Shown: positions 25,190-34,625, numbered from the stretch's first letter. The stretch: DNA of 64,000 nucleotides from Loktanella sp. (GCA_017390475.1 JAFPBO010000008.1:186001-250000), one strand, 5' to 3'. Made by a program: numbers and translations. The notes: generated from the sequence alone by a model not told the origin.

Positions 25190-26077
25190 TCAGGTCAGAT
25201 GCGTGTTGAACCAGTCAACCGTGCGCGTCCACGCCAGTTCTGCCGCCGCCTCGTCATAGCGCGGGGTGCTGTCATTGTGGAAACCGTGGTTGGTGTCGGG
25301 GTAGATATGCGCCTCGAACACTTTGTCATTGGCTATCAGGGCTTCTTCATAGGCGGGCCAGCCGGCGTTCACCCGTTCATCCAGTTCGGCATATTGCAGT
25401 AGCAGCGGTGCCTCGATCCGGGGTACATCGCTGGCCGCGGCTTGCATCCCATAGAACGGCACCCCGGCGCGCATCTCAGGGTAAGCCACCGCCAATGCGT
25501 TCACCACGCCGCCGCCATAGCAGAACCCGACCGCACCCACAGCGCCGGTGCTGTCGTCGCGGGCCATCAGATGTTCAAACCCGGCAAAGAAATCATTCAT
25601 CAGCAATTCCGGATCCACGCTGCTTTGCAGATCGCGCCCTTCGGTATCATTGCCGGGATAGCCGCCGACAGAGGTCAGCCCATCGGGTGCCAGCGCCATG
25701 AAACCGGCCTTGGCCAGACGGCGCGCGACATCCTCGATATAGGGGTTCAGACCGCGATTTTCGTGGATCACCAGCACAGCGGGCAGGGGGCCTGTCGCCT
25801 CGGCGGGTTTGACCAGATAGCCGCGCACCTCGCCATGGCCGTTGGGGGAGGGGTACATGATATATTCGGGCAGAATGTCAGGGTCATTGAAACTGACCTG
25901 TTCGGCCAGCGCGTAATTCGGGCTCAGCATCTGCAACAGCGCCATGGCGGTCATGCCACCGACGGCGAAACGCCCTGCCTTGTCCAGAAATTCGCGTTTG
26001 CTGATTTTGCCATGGGCGTAGAAATCATAAAGTTCCAACAGATCCTGATCGAAATCCTTGGCGGTCATGCGGTTCAT
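25190..26077 (-). CDS. Dienelactone hydrolase family protein (YghX-like)
   Basis: 295 aa from ATG 26077, with AAGGAGG 7 bases before it. The N-terminal 60 residues ([20 protein letters not shown], then a hydrophobic [15 protein letters not shown] and ALAEQ) are typical of YghX-type members. They may act as an export signal, though no perfect twin-arginine is present. The alpha/beta hydrolase follows: [21 protein letters not shown], nucleophile Cys in GFCYGGG, an acidic residue near LQYAELD and His in DTNHGFHND, the DLH triad. It hydrolyses lactone or ester bonds, natural substrate unknown. Single gene, convergent with pntB. Confidence 0.88.
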   Translation of the reverse strand: MNRMTAKDFDQDLLELYDFYAHGKISKREFLDKAGRFAVGGMTAMALLQMLSPNYALAEQVSFNDPDILPEYIMYPSPNGHGEVRGYLVKPAEATGPLPAVLVIHENRGLNPYIEDVARRLAKAGFMALAPDGLTSVGGYPGNDTEGRDLQSSVDPELLMNDFFAGFEHLMARDDSTGAVGAVGFCYGGGVVNALAVAYPEMRAGVPFYGMQAAASDVPRIEAPLLLQYAELDERVNAGWPAYEEALIANDKVFEAHIYPDTNHGFHNDSTPRYDEAAAELAWTRTVDWFNTHLT

Positions 26078-26230
26078 TGGAATGCCTCCTTGCAAAATGG
26101 CCGACCACGCGCCGACCTGACGCAGAGTTAGGTCACGCCCGCGTGACCGCCAATCACAAGCACGTTGACGGGTTTTTCTTGCCTTGCAGCAGTTAGCTTA
26201 CTATATTTGTCAGGAATAGGAGCCTGACCC

Positions 26231-26575
26231 ATGTCCCAAGCCATAGCCCGCCGTTTGCCCGATGTTCAACCCGACCAACGCCTGCGCGATGCCGGACGCA
26301 AGGCACGGCTGACAGGCGTGACCACGGGTGATCCGATGCAGGCGCTGCTGGCGGCGCTGCCAGCGGCTTTGGGGCGGCGGATGCGGTTTCACGAGCTGAA
26401 CGCAGCGGAAAAATCCTTTGATGAATTGTGGCTGGAAAACCTGCTCGACGCAGTCCGGCAGGGGGATGAGGCGCGCTATCGCTTTGCCTTGCTCAGCCGG
26501 ATGTCGCGTGAACAGGCGTCGCGGCTGCATTTTCTGGTTTGCAAAGCGGCACATGATACGGGACATGTCGGTTGA
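26231..26575 (+). CDS. Unknown small protein
   Basis: 114 aa, not recognised. Rich in Arg, Ala and Leu and mainly helical; no signal peptide, membrane helix or enzyme motif. It ends with SREQASRLHFLVCKAAHDTG. It lies 46 bases ahead of the Dps-like gene in the same direction and could share its transcript, so a stress-related role is possible but unsupported. The frame shows sensible codon use. AATAGGAG about 7 bases upstream supports the start. Confidence 0.5.
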   Translation: MSQAIARRLPDVQPDQRLRDAGRKARLTGVTTGDPMQALLAALPAALGRRMRFHELNAAEKSFDELWLENLLDAVRQGDEARYRFALLSRMSREQASRLHFLVCKAAHDTGHVG

Positions 26576-26621
26576 AATCAGTTGCTGACGTCCTTACCTA
26601 TCAACCCAAAGGAGATTACAC

Positions 26622-27092
26622 ATGACACAGACCGCCACAGACCTGAGCCCCACCGCCCAATCCGCCATCGCCGAGGCATTGAACCAATGCGTCGCGGAAA
26701 CCGCTGTCACCACCATGCTGGCGCAGAATTTCCATTGGAACGTTACCGGCATGTCCTTTGGACCGCTGCACGCCCTGTTCCAGACGATCTATGAGGATCA
26801 CTTTGTCGCGCAGGACGATCTGGCCGAACGGATCAAGGCATTGGATGCCCATGCCGAAGGCACATTGGCCGGGATGATCAAACGGTCGAAAGTCGCCGAA
26901 CATGAAGGCGATGCCGATGACAAGACCATGATCAAGACCATGCAGGATGCGCAGGAAACCCTGGCTGCCACGCTGGCTGCCGCCGGTGAACTGGCTGCTG
27001 AACATGGCGATACCCTGACCGAGGATCTGTGCATCGCACGCGGTCAGACCCATGAAAAATTCGCCTGGATGCTGCGGTCGCATCTGGCCTGA
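26622..27092 (+). CDS. dps: Dps/ferritin-like DNA-protection protein
   Basis: 156 aa. The Dps ferroxidase text is clear: LAQNFHWNVTGMSFGPLHALFQTIYEDHFVAQDDLAERI, giving the His, His/Asp and Glu ligands that sit at the subunit interface. The protein would form a 12-subunit shell that oxidises and stores iron with peroxide and shields DNA. AAAGGAG lies about 7 bases before the ATG. The gene ends with a good terminator at 27131-27157 that overlaps the next gene on the other strand. Confidence 0.9.
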   Translation: MTQTATDLSPTAQSAIAEALNQCVAETAVTTMLAQNFHWNVTGMSFGPLHALFQTIYEDHFVAQDDLAERIKALDAHAEGTLAGMIKRSKVAEHEGDADDKTMIKTMQDAQETLAATLAAAGELAAEHGDTLTEDLCIARGQTHEKFAWMLRSHLA

Positions 27093-27110
27093 TCAGGCAG
27101 CTTTGCTGTC

Positions 27111-27356
27111 TTACAATTCAGTCGGAAAAGATGCGCCTTTCTTGGCGCATTTTTTTTCATATGCGATCCGCCAATGGGTATATTTCCCCAACAGCTTTTG
27201 CTGCGCCATCAGCATGGTGACGAAGGCAGATTGATAGGCGGGCTTTTTCAATGATTTGAACATTGATTTCTGCGCCTTGGTCATCGAACAGCCGATGCAA
27301 TGACCTTCGCGGCGGAATTTGCAGACGTCGATACAGGGGGATGGTGTTTTGGGCAT
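27111..27356 (-). CDS. DUF1289 cysteine-motif protein
   Basis: 81 aa. The N-terminal PSPCIDVCKFRREGHCIGCSM (four Cys, C-x3-C-x8-C-x2-C) is the DUF1289 signature, whose role is unproven, perhaps metal binding. The C-terminal half (KKPAYQSAFVTMLMAQQKLLGKYTHWRIAYEKKCAKKG) is basic and helical. The last codons are the complement of the dps terminator, so the gene's 3' end and the terminator share the same DNA. No clear ribosome-binding site precedes the ATG; a hairpin ends 3 bases upstream. Confidence 0.75.
   Translation of the reverse strand: MPKTPSPCIDVCKFRREGHCIGCSMTKAQKSMFKSLKKPAYQSAFVTMLMAQQKLLGKYTHWRIAYEKKCAKKGASFPTEL
27131..27157 (+). terminator. Rho-independent terminator of dps
   Basis: ATGCGCC (27131-27137), loop TTTCTT, GGCGCAT (27144-27150), then seven more T's. 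It lies inside the last codons of the convergent DUF1289 gene. Confidence 0.85.
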
Positions 27357-27359
27357 GAC

Positions 27360-27387
27360 AGATACTCGCTGGCTACGGCGAGTATCT
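27360..27387 (-). terminator. Perfect 10-bp hairpin between the peptide-transport operon and the DUF1289 gene
   Basis: AGATACTCGC (27360-27369) and GCGAGTATCT (27378-27387) pair perfectly around an 8-base loop. On the minus strand it lies 36 bases past the last transporter stop codon and 3 bases before the DUF1289 ATG. It may end the transporter mRNA or fold in the leader of the next gene and limit its translation. No T-run follows. Confidence 0.5.
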
Positions 27388-27422
27388 GATTATTATTGTC
27401 GGTTATGTCAATCGTGACTGGA

Positions 27423-28385
27423 TCACAAACCGCGTATCTTGGGGTCCAGCGCGTCGCGCAGCCCGTCGCCGATGTAATTCACTGCCAGCACGGTCAAGGA
27501 AATCGCCAGCCCCGGCCAGATCACCCGTTCCGGAAAGGCGGTCATCCGGTCTACGGAATCAAACAGGATCTTGCCCCAGGTCGGGAAATCCGATGGAAAG
27601 CCCAGCCCAAGGAACGACAGCGCCGATTCCGTGATGATCGCCGTCGCCAGCCCCAGCGTGGCGGAAACCATGATCGGTGACAGCACATTGGGCAGCAGGT
27701 GCCGTGTGATGATCCGCCGCGACGGTGTGCCGATGGACCGCGCCGCCAGCACGAATTCGCGTTCTTTCAGCGCCATGACATCGCCACGTACGATCCGTGC
27801 GGTCTGCATCCAGCTGGTGATACCGATGCCGACGACGATCAGGATGAAAATCCCGTTTTCGGGGCCGAAGGACGCACGCAATGGATCGCGGAACAGCAGC
27901 ATCATCACCAGCAGGAGCGGCAGCAAAGGCAGGGCCAGCACCAGATCGGTAAAGCGCATCAGCAACCCGTCCGCTTTGCGGAAGTAGCCTGCGAGCACGC
28001 CAACCAATGTGCCGATGAAGACCGCCAGCACCATCGCGGTCCAGCCGACTGCCAGCGATATCCGTCCGCCCTGCATGATATTGGCCATGATATCGCGGCC
28101 CAGATTGTCAGTGCCCATCGGATGGTTCCAGCTGACATTGGCATTGCTGTCGAACAGCACCTGATAGATCGGGCGCACATCCTTGTTGCGGATATCCAGC
28201 TTGCCGGGCTCGACCGTCCAGAGCCATGGTCCGATGGTCACGAACAGCGTGATGAAGATCAGAAAGCCCAGTCCGAAAACCGCGCCTTTATGGCTGCGGA
28301 ACTGTGCCCAGACATCCCACCATTGGTTGCGCACCTTGGCAGGCACCGGCACCACGGCGACAGCGGGTTGTGGCAGATCAGTCAT
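27423..28385 (-). CDS. Peptide ABC transporter permease (OppC/DppC-like)
   Basis: 320 aa. A cytoplasmic N-terminus with one helix is followed by an extracytoplasmic stretch, then five further helices with the loop REREFVLAARSIGTPSRRIITRHLLPN (EAA-like). SALSFLGLGFPSDFPTWG is the OppC hallmark. It pairs with the OppB-like permease to import di- or oligopeptides. Start overlaps the OppB-like stop by 8 bases; last gene of the operon. Confidence 0.92.
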   Translation of the reverse strand: MTDLPQPAVAVVPVPAKVRNQWWDVWAQFRSHKGAVFGLGFLIFITLFVTIGPWLWTVEPGKLDIRNKDVRPIYQVLFDSNANVSWNHPMGTDNLGRDIMANIMQGGRISLAVGWTAMVLAVFIGTLVGVLAGYFRKADGLLMRFTDLVLALPLLPLLLVMMLLFRDPLRASFGPENGIFILIVVGIGITSWMQTARIVRGDVMALKEREFVLAARSIGTPSRRIITRHLLPNVLSPIMVSATLGLATAIITESALSFLGLGFPSDFPTWGKILFDSVDRMTAFPERVIWPGLAISLTVLAVNYIGDGLRDALDPKIRGL

Positions 28386-29385
28386 AGCGAATCCTCGGGT
28401 CCAGAATGCCGTAAAGCACGTCAGCGATCAGGTTCATCACCACGATCAGCACGGCCAGCAGAAAGGTGATCGTCATGACCATCGGAATGTCAGAGCCTTG
28501 CAAGGCGAGGATCAGCAATTGGCCCAGACCATTCACCTTGAAAATCTGTTCGGTGATGATCGCACCGCCAAAGATCGCAGGGATTCCCAACGCGATGACG
28601 GTCACCACGGGGATCATGGAATTGCGCAGCACATGTTTCAGCACCACCACGCTTTCGGTCATACCTTTGGCGCGGGCGGTGCGGACGTAGTCCTGGCTCA
28701 GATTATCCAGCATCGAGGCGCGCATATAGCGGCTGACCGTGGCGGTCGTCTGCAAGGCCAGCACCATGACCGGCATCACCATCTGCAGCATTTGCTGCTT
28801 GAATGTCGCCCAGTCGCGCACCACCAGCGTGGTGTCATAGATCGACGGCAACCAGCCCAGCTGGACCGAGAAGATCACGATGAGCAGCACACCGGAAAAG
28901 AACGGCGGCACGGAAAAACCGATCATCGACACGAATGTACCGGCCTGATCAAACACCGAATATTGCCGGTAGGCGCTGATGATCCCGATCGGCAGCGCGA
29001 TCAGGACTCCGACGACATAGGACATGCCGACAACCCACAGGGTCTGTGGCAGCCGCTGGGCAATGGTGTCAAACACCGGGCTGCGTGACTGAAAACTGAT
29101 GATCCGCTGCTTGCCATCGGCGAAATTGGTACCGAATGTGCTGTCGATCCAATATTGTGGCTCGACGATGAAAAACTGTTTGAGCCAGAGGGGAAACCGC
29201 ACATACCACGGCTCTCCCAGTCCCAGCGCGATGCGCATCTTCTCTTTGACCTCGGGCGGGATGGTCAGGGGCATCTGCGCCATCGGGTCACCGGGGGCGA
29301 GTTCAAGCAGCATGAAGATCACGAAAGCAATGAACAAAAGCGTCGGGATCGAGATCAGCAATCTGCGAAAGGTGTAAATCAGCAT
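28378..29385 (-). CDS. Peptide ABC transporter permease (OppB/DppB-like)
   Basis: 335 aa with six helices. The start MLIYTFRRLLISIPTLLFIAFVIF is typical for OppB/DppB. The membrane loop QDYVRTARAKGMTESVVVLKHVLRN is the ATPase contact and GGAIITEQIF lies close behind. It forms the channel with the OppC-like partner. A 78-base gap carrying a perfect 26-base palindrome separates it from the binding-protein gene, the usual point where the more abundant binding-protein mRNA is set apart. Confidence 0.92.
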   Translation of the reverse strand: MLIYTFRRLLISIPTLLFIAFVIFMLLELAPGDPMAQMPLTIPPEVKEKMRIALGLGEPWYVRFPLWLKQFFIVEPQYWIDSTFGTNFADGKQRIISFQSRSPVFDTIAQRLPQTLWVVGMSYVVGVLIALPIGIISAYRQYSVFDQAGTFVSMIGFSVPPFFSGVLLIVIFSVQLGWLPSIYDTTLVVRDWATFKQQMLQMVMPVMVLALQTTATVSRYMRASMLDNLSQDYVRTARAKGMTESVVVLKHVLRNSMIPVVTVIALGIPAIFGGAIITEQIFKVNGLGQLLILALQGSDIPMVMTITFLLAVLIVVMNLIADVLYGILDPRIRYD

Positions 29386-29430
29386 TGCAACGCCTCAGGT
29401 CAGGGCTTTGGGTTTGACAGGAGTAAGCGG

Positions 29431-29456
29431 GTAGGCCGGGGTTAACCCCGGCCTAC
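29431..29456. repeat. Perfect 26-base palindrome between binding-protein and permease genes
   Basis: The arms GTAGGCCGGGGTT (29431-29443) and AACCCCGGCCTAC (29444-29456) are exact complements with no spacer, centred on GTTAAC. In RNA it gives a very stable stem just after the solute-binding-protein stop codon at 29464. Such a stem typically blocks 3' exonucleases and makes the upstream gene more abundant than the permeases. Confidence 0.8.
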
Positions 29457-29463
29457 GGGGCGC

Positions 29464-31188
29464 TTATTCGCTGATGCGATACCAGTCAGCGACGTTCCAC
29501 AATTCGCTGTCCCATGTGTTCAGGACAACACCGCCAAGGCTGTTGGCATGGGCCGACACACGGCCACGGTCCACCAGCGGCACGATGGTCATCGTGTCCT
29601 TGGTCAGCATATCGTTCAGCGCACGGGCAATCCGGCTGCGCTCAGCGATATCGGCGGTCTGCTGCAATTCGGCAACCAAGGCGTCATATTCCGGATCACA
29701 GAACCGGTTGATGTTTTCACCCTGCCACTGCGTTGCAGGCCGCGGGGCCTTGTCGCAGGTATAGGCCGCCAGATAGGATTGCGGATCAGTGCCGTCAAAG
29801 TTGTTGGCATACATTTCCACATCGGCATAGAATTTTTCGAACGTGTCGGGAGAGCCGGGATCACCGCCAAAGAACACCGAAGCATCGACGTTGCGCAATT
29901 CGGTTTCGACACCGATCTGGTCCCACATATCCTTGATCAGCGCCTGAAAATCCTGACGCACGGCGTTGGTGGATGTCTGGAACAGCAGGCGCAGTTCCAT
30001 CCCGTCCTTGTCGCGGATACCGTTGCCATTGGTGTCGGTCCAACCGGCCTCTTCCAACAAGGCAATCGCGCCTTCTATATCCTGCAACAGACAATCGGTG
30101 TTATCGACCGAGGCATAAATTTCTGGGCCGGGGACAAGGTTACAGGTTGCACGACCGGCCTGACCATAGCCCACTTCGACCAGCAATTCGCGGTCAATGG
30201 CCATGGACAATGCCCGGCGCACAGCCTCATCCGACAGGATCGGGTGCGGATGCATCGCGGTGGATCGCTCGCCTTCGGGCAGGGATGGCGATGGATCGGT
30301 CAGGTTCATCTCGATCCGCTCGACCAGCGTGCCGAACGCCGATACAGGTGTGCCGACGCCAGCCGCTGCCATGCTGTCGATCACATCGGGGGCCAGTTGC
30401 AGGTTCCAGGCATAGTCGAATTCGCCCGTTTCCAGCACCGCGCGGCCTGCTGCTGTCGCATCGCCGCCACCTTTGAAGGTCACGGTCGCAAAGGCAGGCT
30501 TGCTGGCATCGCGGTAATTCGGATTGGCTTCGAGCTGGATCACGTCATTGGTGCGGAAATCGGTCACAACAAAGGGGCCGGTGCCGATCGGGCCAAAGTT
30601 CGCCTCGGTGCATTCAGGGGCACGTGCGCCAAGGCAATCGGCAAATTGCGCTGCCTGGATCATTGGCGACTGGCCGCCGACCAATGGGCCATAGGGGTTC
30701 GGCTGCGGCGTGGCGAAATTGATCTGGATCGTCAGATCATCGACCGCTTCGACCGAGGTGACGCCGTTGTATTTCGACAGCTGCGCGCAGCCGCCTTCGG
30801 GGTGCATGCAATATTCAGCGGTAAAGACAGCATCAGCCGAGGTCACAGGCGTGCCATCGGACCACAGCAGCCCTTCTTTCAGCTTCCAGGTGATGCTGGT
30901 GAGGTCTTCGGCGACACCGCCGTTTTCTACGGTGGGGATTTCTTCAGCCAGAAACGGGATCAGCGCGCCGGTTTCATCATAGCGTGCCAAGGGTTCCAGA
31001 ATGATGGAAGAGGCTTCTACATCCTTGGTTCCGCCCGACAGGAACGGGTTCAGGATCGATGGCGCCTGCCAATAAATGATGTTGAGGTGGCCAGAGCTGC
31101 CACGGACGCCATCATGCTCTTGGGCATAGGCCAAGGGCGTGAATGCGACCGCTGCTGCGGCACCCATCAGGGCTGTTTTGAGTTTCAT
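29464..31188 (-). CDS. Peptide ABC transporter substrate-binding protein (family 5)
   Basis: 574 aa from ATG 31188, where the signal peptide MKLKTALMGAAAAVAFTPLA starts; cut expected after AYA (near residue 22). SBP_bac_5 features are LNIIYWQAPSILNPFLSGGTKD, EPLARYDETGALIPFLAEEIP and SITWKLKEGLLWSDGTPVTSADAVFT. DEAVRRALSMAIDRELLVE follows, a hallmark region. It binds peptides or related solutes in the periplasm. Cys pairs in YCMHPEGGCAQL and elsewhere suggest disulphides. Middle gene of the operon: ATPases upstream, permeases downstream. Confidence 0.9.
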   Translation of the reverse strand: MKLKTALMGAAAAVAFTPLAYAQEHDGVRGSSGHLNIIYWQAPSILNPFLSGGTKDVEASSIILEPLARYDETGALIPFLAEEIPTVENGGVAEDLTSITWKLKEGLLWSDGTPVTSADAVFTAEYCMHPEGGCAQLSKYNGVTSVEAVDDLTIQINFATPQPNPYGPLVGGQSPMIQAAQFADCLGARAPECTEANFGPIGTGPFVVTDFRTNDVIQLEANPNYRDASKPAFATVTFKGGGDATAAGRAVLETGEFDYAWNLQLAPDVIDSMAAAGVGTPVSAFGTLVERIEMNLTDPSPSLPEGERSTAMHPHPILSDEAVRRALSMAIDRELLVEVGYGQAGRATCNLVPGPEIYASVDNTDCLLQDIEGAIALLEEAGWTDTNGNGIRDKDGMELRLLFQTSTNAVRQDFQALIKDMWDQIGVETELRNVDASVFFGGDPGSPDTFEKFYADVEMYANNFDGTDPQSYLAAYTCDKAPRPATQWQGENINRFCDPEYDALVAELQQTADIAERSRIARALNDMLTKDTMTIVPLVDRGRVSAHANSLGGVVLNTWDSELWNVADWYRISE

Positions 31189-31234
31189 GTTCGTCTTCTC
31201 CTTGTTGACGCTCTTACGCCTCGGTCCCTGCCGT

Positions 31235-32242
31235 TTATCCGGCAGTGGTCGTGGTCTCGTTAAACAGATGGCAGGCCACAAAGCGGCCCGGCTGCACCTG
31301 CCGGTATTCAGGGTCGATCTGTTTGCAGATATCCATCACTGCCGGGCAACGGGTGCAGAAATTGCAGCCCTTGGGCGGGTTGGATGGCGATGGCACATCG
31401 CCTTTCAGGATCACCCGTTCGGTGCTGCGCGCCAGGTCTGGGTCCGGTTCGGGCACGGCGGACAGCAGGGCCTTGGTATAGGGATGCAGCGGGTCACGAT
31501 ACAAAGCTTCGCGCGGGGCGAGTTCGGCGATCTTGCCCAGATACATCACCGCCACCCGCGTCGCGATATGGCGCACCATCGACAGATCATGGCTGATGAA
31601 CAGGTAAGTCAGGCCGAATTGTTCCTGCAGATCTTCCAACAGGTTCACCACCTGCGCCTGAATAGACACATCAAGGGCGGCAATCGGTTCATCACAGACG
31701 ATGAATTTCGGGTTCAGCGCAAGCGCGCGGGCAATCCCGATCCGTTGCCGCTGGCCACCGGAAAAGGCATGCGGATAGCGTTTCGCGAATTTGCGGTTCA
31801 GCCCGACAGCATCCATCAGTGCGGCCACCTTGTCGCGCTTTTCCTCGGCGCTCAGGCTGGTATGTTCGTCCAGAGGTTCGCGAATGATCGCCTCGACCGT
31901 CATGCGCGGATTGAGAGAGGCTTGCGGGTCCTGAAACACCATCTGCATTGTCGGGCGCAGTGGGCGCAATTTGTTCTGCGACATGGTGGCGATGTTATGG
32001 CCATCAATCGTGATATCACCCGACGTGATATCGTAAAGCCGCAACAAGGCCCGTCCGCAGGTTGATTTGCCGCAACCGGATTCCCCGACAAGGCCGAGGG
32101 TTTCGCCTTCCATCACGTCGAAACTGACGCCATCGACGGCTTTCACTTCACCCACGCGGCGGCGCAACAGGCCGGCATGGATCGGGAAATGCATTTTCAG
32201 GTCACGGACACGGACCAGGGGTTTGACAGTCTGGTCAAGCAT
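31235..32242 (-). CDS. Peptide ABC transporter ATPase (OppF/DppF-like)
   Basis: 335 aa from ATG 32242, which overlaps the OppD-like stop by 8 bases; the longer reading is not family-like. Walker [10 protein letters not shown], signature [15 protein letters not shown], Walker B FIVCDEP, H-loop ISHDLSM. The C-terminal oligopeptide extension has the [16 protein letters not shown] cysteines that in OppD/F-type ATPases bind an iron-sulphur cluster. It powers peptide import with the OppD-like subunit. Confidence 0.93.
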   Translation of the reverse strand: MLDQTVKPLVRVRDLKMHFPIHAGLLRRRVGEVKAVDGVSFDVMEGETLGLVGESGCGKSTCGRALLRLYDITSGDITIDGHNIATMSQNKLRPLRPTMQMVFQDPQASLNPRMTVEAIIREPLDEHTSLSAEEKRDKVAALMDAVGLNRKFAKRYPHAFSGGQRQRIGIARALALNPKFIVCDEPIAALDVSIQAQVVNLLEDLQEQFGLTYLFISHDLSMVRHIATRVAVMYLGKIAELAPREALYRDPLHPYTKALLSAVPEPDPDLARSTERVILKGDVPSPSNPPKGCNFCTRCPAVMDICKQIDPEYRQVQPGRFVACHLFNETTTTAG

Positions 32243-33239
32243 CGCGGGGACCCTTCGTACGGGCATTGTAAAAACAGGCGGCATCATGGCCCGGACCGAC
32301 CGGATAGCGCGGCGGATTTTCGACGGCACAGCGGTCAAAGGCGACATCGCAGCGCGCCCGGAACGGACAGGCATTGGGCGCCTCGGTCATCAGCGGTGGC
32401 TGGCCTTCGATCACGGTCAGGCGCTTGGCGCGTTCGCCACTGATCGTGGGAATGGTTTTCAGCAAGGCGCGGGTATAGGGATGCTGCGGGTCGCGGAACA
32501 GATCACCGACCGGCGCATGTTCGACGATCTGGCCACCATACATCACCAGCACGCGGTCCGCGATGCCTGCGATCACGCCCAGATCATGGGTGATCCAGAT
32601 CACCGCCATACCCAGCTTTTCACGCAGTCCCAGCATCAGATCCAGAATTTGCGCCTGAATAGTCACATCCAAGGCCGTCGTCGGTTCATCGGCGATCAGC
32701 ACCTTGGGATCACAGGCCAATGCGATGGCGATCATCACGCGTTGCCGCATCCCGCCGGAAAATTGATGCGGATAATCATCCAGCCGTCGCTGCGCATCGG
32801 GAATGCCCACCAGTTCCAGCAATTCGCGCGCCCGGGTCGCGGCGGCGCGTTTGCTTAGCCCCATATGTTTGCGCAGCGGTTCCATGATCTGCATGCCGAC
32901 GGTGTAGACCGGGTTCAGCGATGTCATCGGGTCCTGAAAGACAAAGCCGATCTCGCCACCGCGGACGGCGCGCAGGGTCCGGGGTTTGACCTGCAACAGA
33001 TCCTTGCCATCGAACATCACGCAACCATGCCGGATTTCGGCGGGGGGCGAGGGCAGCAAGCCCAGCAGCGACATCATCGTGACGGATTTGCCTGATCCGC
33101 TTTCACCGACGACGCCCAGCAATTCGCCGGGGCGCAGCGAGAAGCTGACATCATTGACAGCATGGACTTCGCCGCCACGCGTTTTGAAAACAGTTTTCAG
33201 TCCCTGTACATCAAGCACAGGTGCGGCCGCTTCGGGCAT
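32235..33239 (-). CDS. Peptide ABC transporter ATPase (OppD/DppD-like)
   Basis: 334 aa from ATG 33239 (GGGAGG 6 bases before). Walker [10 protein letters not shown]-loop [11 protein letters not shown], signature [15 protein letters not shown], Walker [14 protein letters not shown]-loop WITHDLGV. The C-terminal [14 protein letters not shown] cluster motif is also present. First gene of the five-gene minus-strand operon and divergent from the M20 hydrolase pair, so both probably share the 33240-33448 control region. Confidence 0.93.
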   Translation of the reverse strand: MPEAAAPVLDVQGLKTVFKTRGGEVHAVNDVSFSLRPGELLGVVGESGSGKSVTMMSLLGLLPSPPAEIRHGCVMFDGKDLLQVKPRTLRAVRGGEIGFVFQDPMTSLNPVYTVGMQIMEPLRKHMGLSKRAAATRARELLELVGIPDAQRRLDDYPHQFSGGMRQRVMIAIALACDPKVLIADEPTTALDVTIQAQILDLMLGLREKLGMAVIWITHDLGVIAGIADRVLVMYGGQIVEHAPVGDLFRDPQHPYTRALLKTIPTISGERAKRLTVIEGQPPLMTEAPNACPFRARCDVAFDRCAVENPPRYPVGPGHDAACFYNARTKGPRDA

Positions 33240-33448
33240 CCAGAACCTCCCCAGAGGGTTCGATATTGTTTTTTGGCGCGGGATCATTTGTTGCCCCACG
33301 ATTGCCAGACGCTAACATTAAATCCGGCCCTCGCAAGATGAAAATCTGTTTGCCGCTGGACGCCAGCCGCGCAACACTGCGGCTGCTGGCAGTTTCCGCG
33401 CTGTTGCGTCAGGATGGTGGAATTATCAGCACGAAAGGAAGGTTTCAC
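33240..33448. promoter_or_regulatory. Divergent promoter region between peptide transport and M20 hydrolases
   Basis: 209 bases between the OppD-like start and the ArgE-like start. AT-richer patches (TATTGTTTTTTGG near 33262, ACATTAAATCC near 33313) suit promoters in both directions. No definite operator was recognised. An in-frame reading from 33221 runs through it but is not family-like. Confidence 0.4.
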
Positions 33449-34609
33449 ATGATATTGACGGCACGGGAATTGATGGACAGGCTGGTGGCCTTCCCCACGG
33501 TCAGCCGCGACAGCAATCTAGAACTTGTTGATTTTGCACAGCAATATCTTGCCGGTTTTGGTATCGACAGTACCATCGTGCCCAATGAAGACGGCACCAA
33601 AGCCGCGCTTTACGCCCATACCGGCCCTGCGGTGGATGGCGGCGTGGTTCTGTCCGGTCACACCGATGTGGTGCCAGTGGACGGGCAGGCATGGGACAGC
33701 GATCCCTTTGTCGTGACCGAACGCGACGGGCGGCTTTACGGGCGCGGCACCTGCGATATGAAAGGCTTTGATGCGCTGGCATTATGGGCGATGGGGCAGG
33801 CGGCGACACGCGGCATCAAGCGCCCGCTGCAGATCGCACTCAGCTATGATGAAGAGGTCGGCTGCACCGGCGCACCGCCGATGATTGACCACATGGTCAG
33901 CCATGGCTTGCCGCGCGCCGATACTGTTCTGGTCGGCGAACCTTCGATGATGAAAATCGTCACCAGCCACAAGGGCAGCATCGGCTACCGCATCCATGTG
34001 CGGGGATTCGAGGTGCATTCATCGCTGGCACCTACCGGCGTTTCGGCGATCATGATGGCGGCGCGGCTGATCGACTGGGCGAATCAGGTGAATGCTGAAA
34101 ACGCCGCCGCCACCCCGACCGAGATCGCCGCGCAGTTTTTTCCGCCTTACACGACCTTGCATGTCGGCACGATATCGGGCGGCACCGCCAATAACATCAC
34201 CGCCAAGGATTGCCGTTTCGTGATGGATTTCCGGCTGGTTCCGGGCGAGGATATCGACGCTTGGGATGCCCAGCTGCGCGCCAAGATCGCCGAGATCGAG
34301 GCCGATATGCAGGCGATCCGCCCCGAAACCGGGATCAGCGCCGAGAAATTCTTTCACGTTCCCAGCCTTGCGCCGGAAAAAGATGGCAGCGCCGAAAATC
34401 TTGTGCGTCGGCTGACCGGTGAAAATGCCAGCAGCGTCGTCAGCTACGGCACAGAAGCCGGGCAGTTTCAGGACCGGGGCTATTCCGCCGTGATCTGCGG
34501 CCCCGGCGACATTGCACAAGCCCATCAACCCAATGAATATGTCAGCGTCGATCAGTTCCAACAGGGTGAGGCATTCATGTCCCGCCTCGTCGATCTGTTG
34601 GCCGAATAA
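33449..34609 (+). CDS. argE: Acetylornithine deacetylase-like M20 peptidase
   Basis: 386 aa from ATG 33449 (AAAGGAAGG upstream). M20 metal-site motifs: SGHTDVVPVDG (His, Asp), GRGTCDMKGFDA (bridging Asp), YDEEVGCTGAPPM (Glu-Glu), EPSMMKIVTSHKG, and a C-terminal GPGDIAQAHQPNE His. The closest family by pattern is ArgE (N2-acetyl-L-ornithine to ornithine plus acetate). Its place next to peptide import and a second M20 enzyme suggests it may instead act in peptide or N-acyl amino-acid use. Seventeen bases separate it from the next gene. Confidence 0.82.
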   Translation: MILTARELMDRLVAFPTVSRDSNLELVDFAQQYLAGFGIDSTIVPNEDGTKAALYAHTGPAVDGGVVLSGHTDVVPVDGQAWDSDPFVVTERDGRLYGRGTCDMKGFDALALWAMGQAATRGIKRPLQIALSYDEEVGCTGAPPMIDHMVSHGLPRADTVLVGEPSMMKIVTSHKGSIGYRIHVRGFEVHSSLAPTGVSAIMMAARLIDWANQVNAENAAATPTEIAAQFFPPYTTLHVGTISGGTANNITAKDCRFVMDFRLVPGEDIDAWDAQLRAKIAEIEADMQAIRPETGISAEKFFHVPSLAPEKDGSAENLVRRLTGENASSVVSYGTEAGQFQDRGYSAVICGPGDIAQAHQPNEYVSVDQFQQGEAFMSRLVDLLAE

Positions 34610-34625
34610 ATCCTAGGAGAAAAGA

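Noticed and set aside
29548-31263. 571-codon plus-strand open frame opposite the peptide-binding protein
   Set aside because: The minus-strand binding protein has a signal peptide and SBP_bac_5 motifs; the opposite frame has neither motif nor ribosome site.
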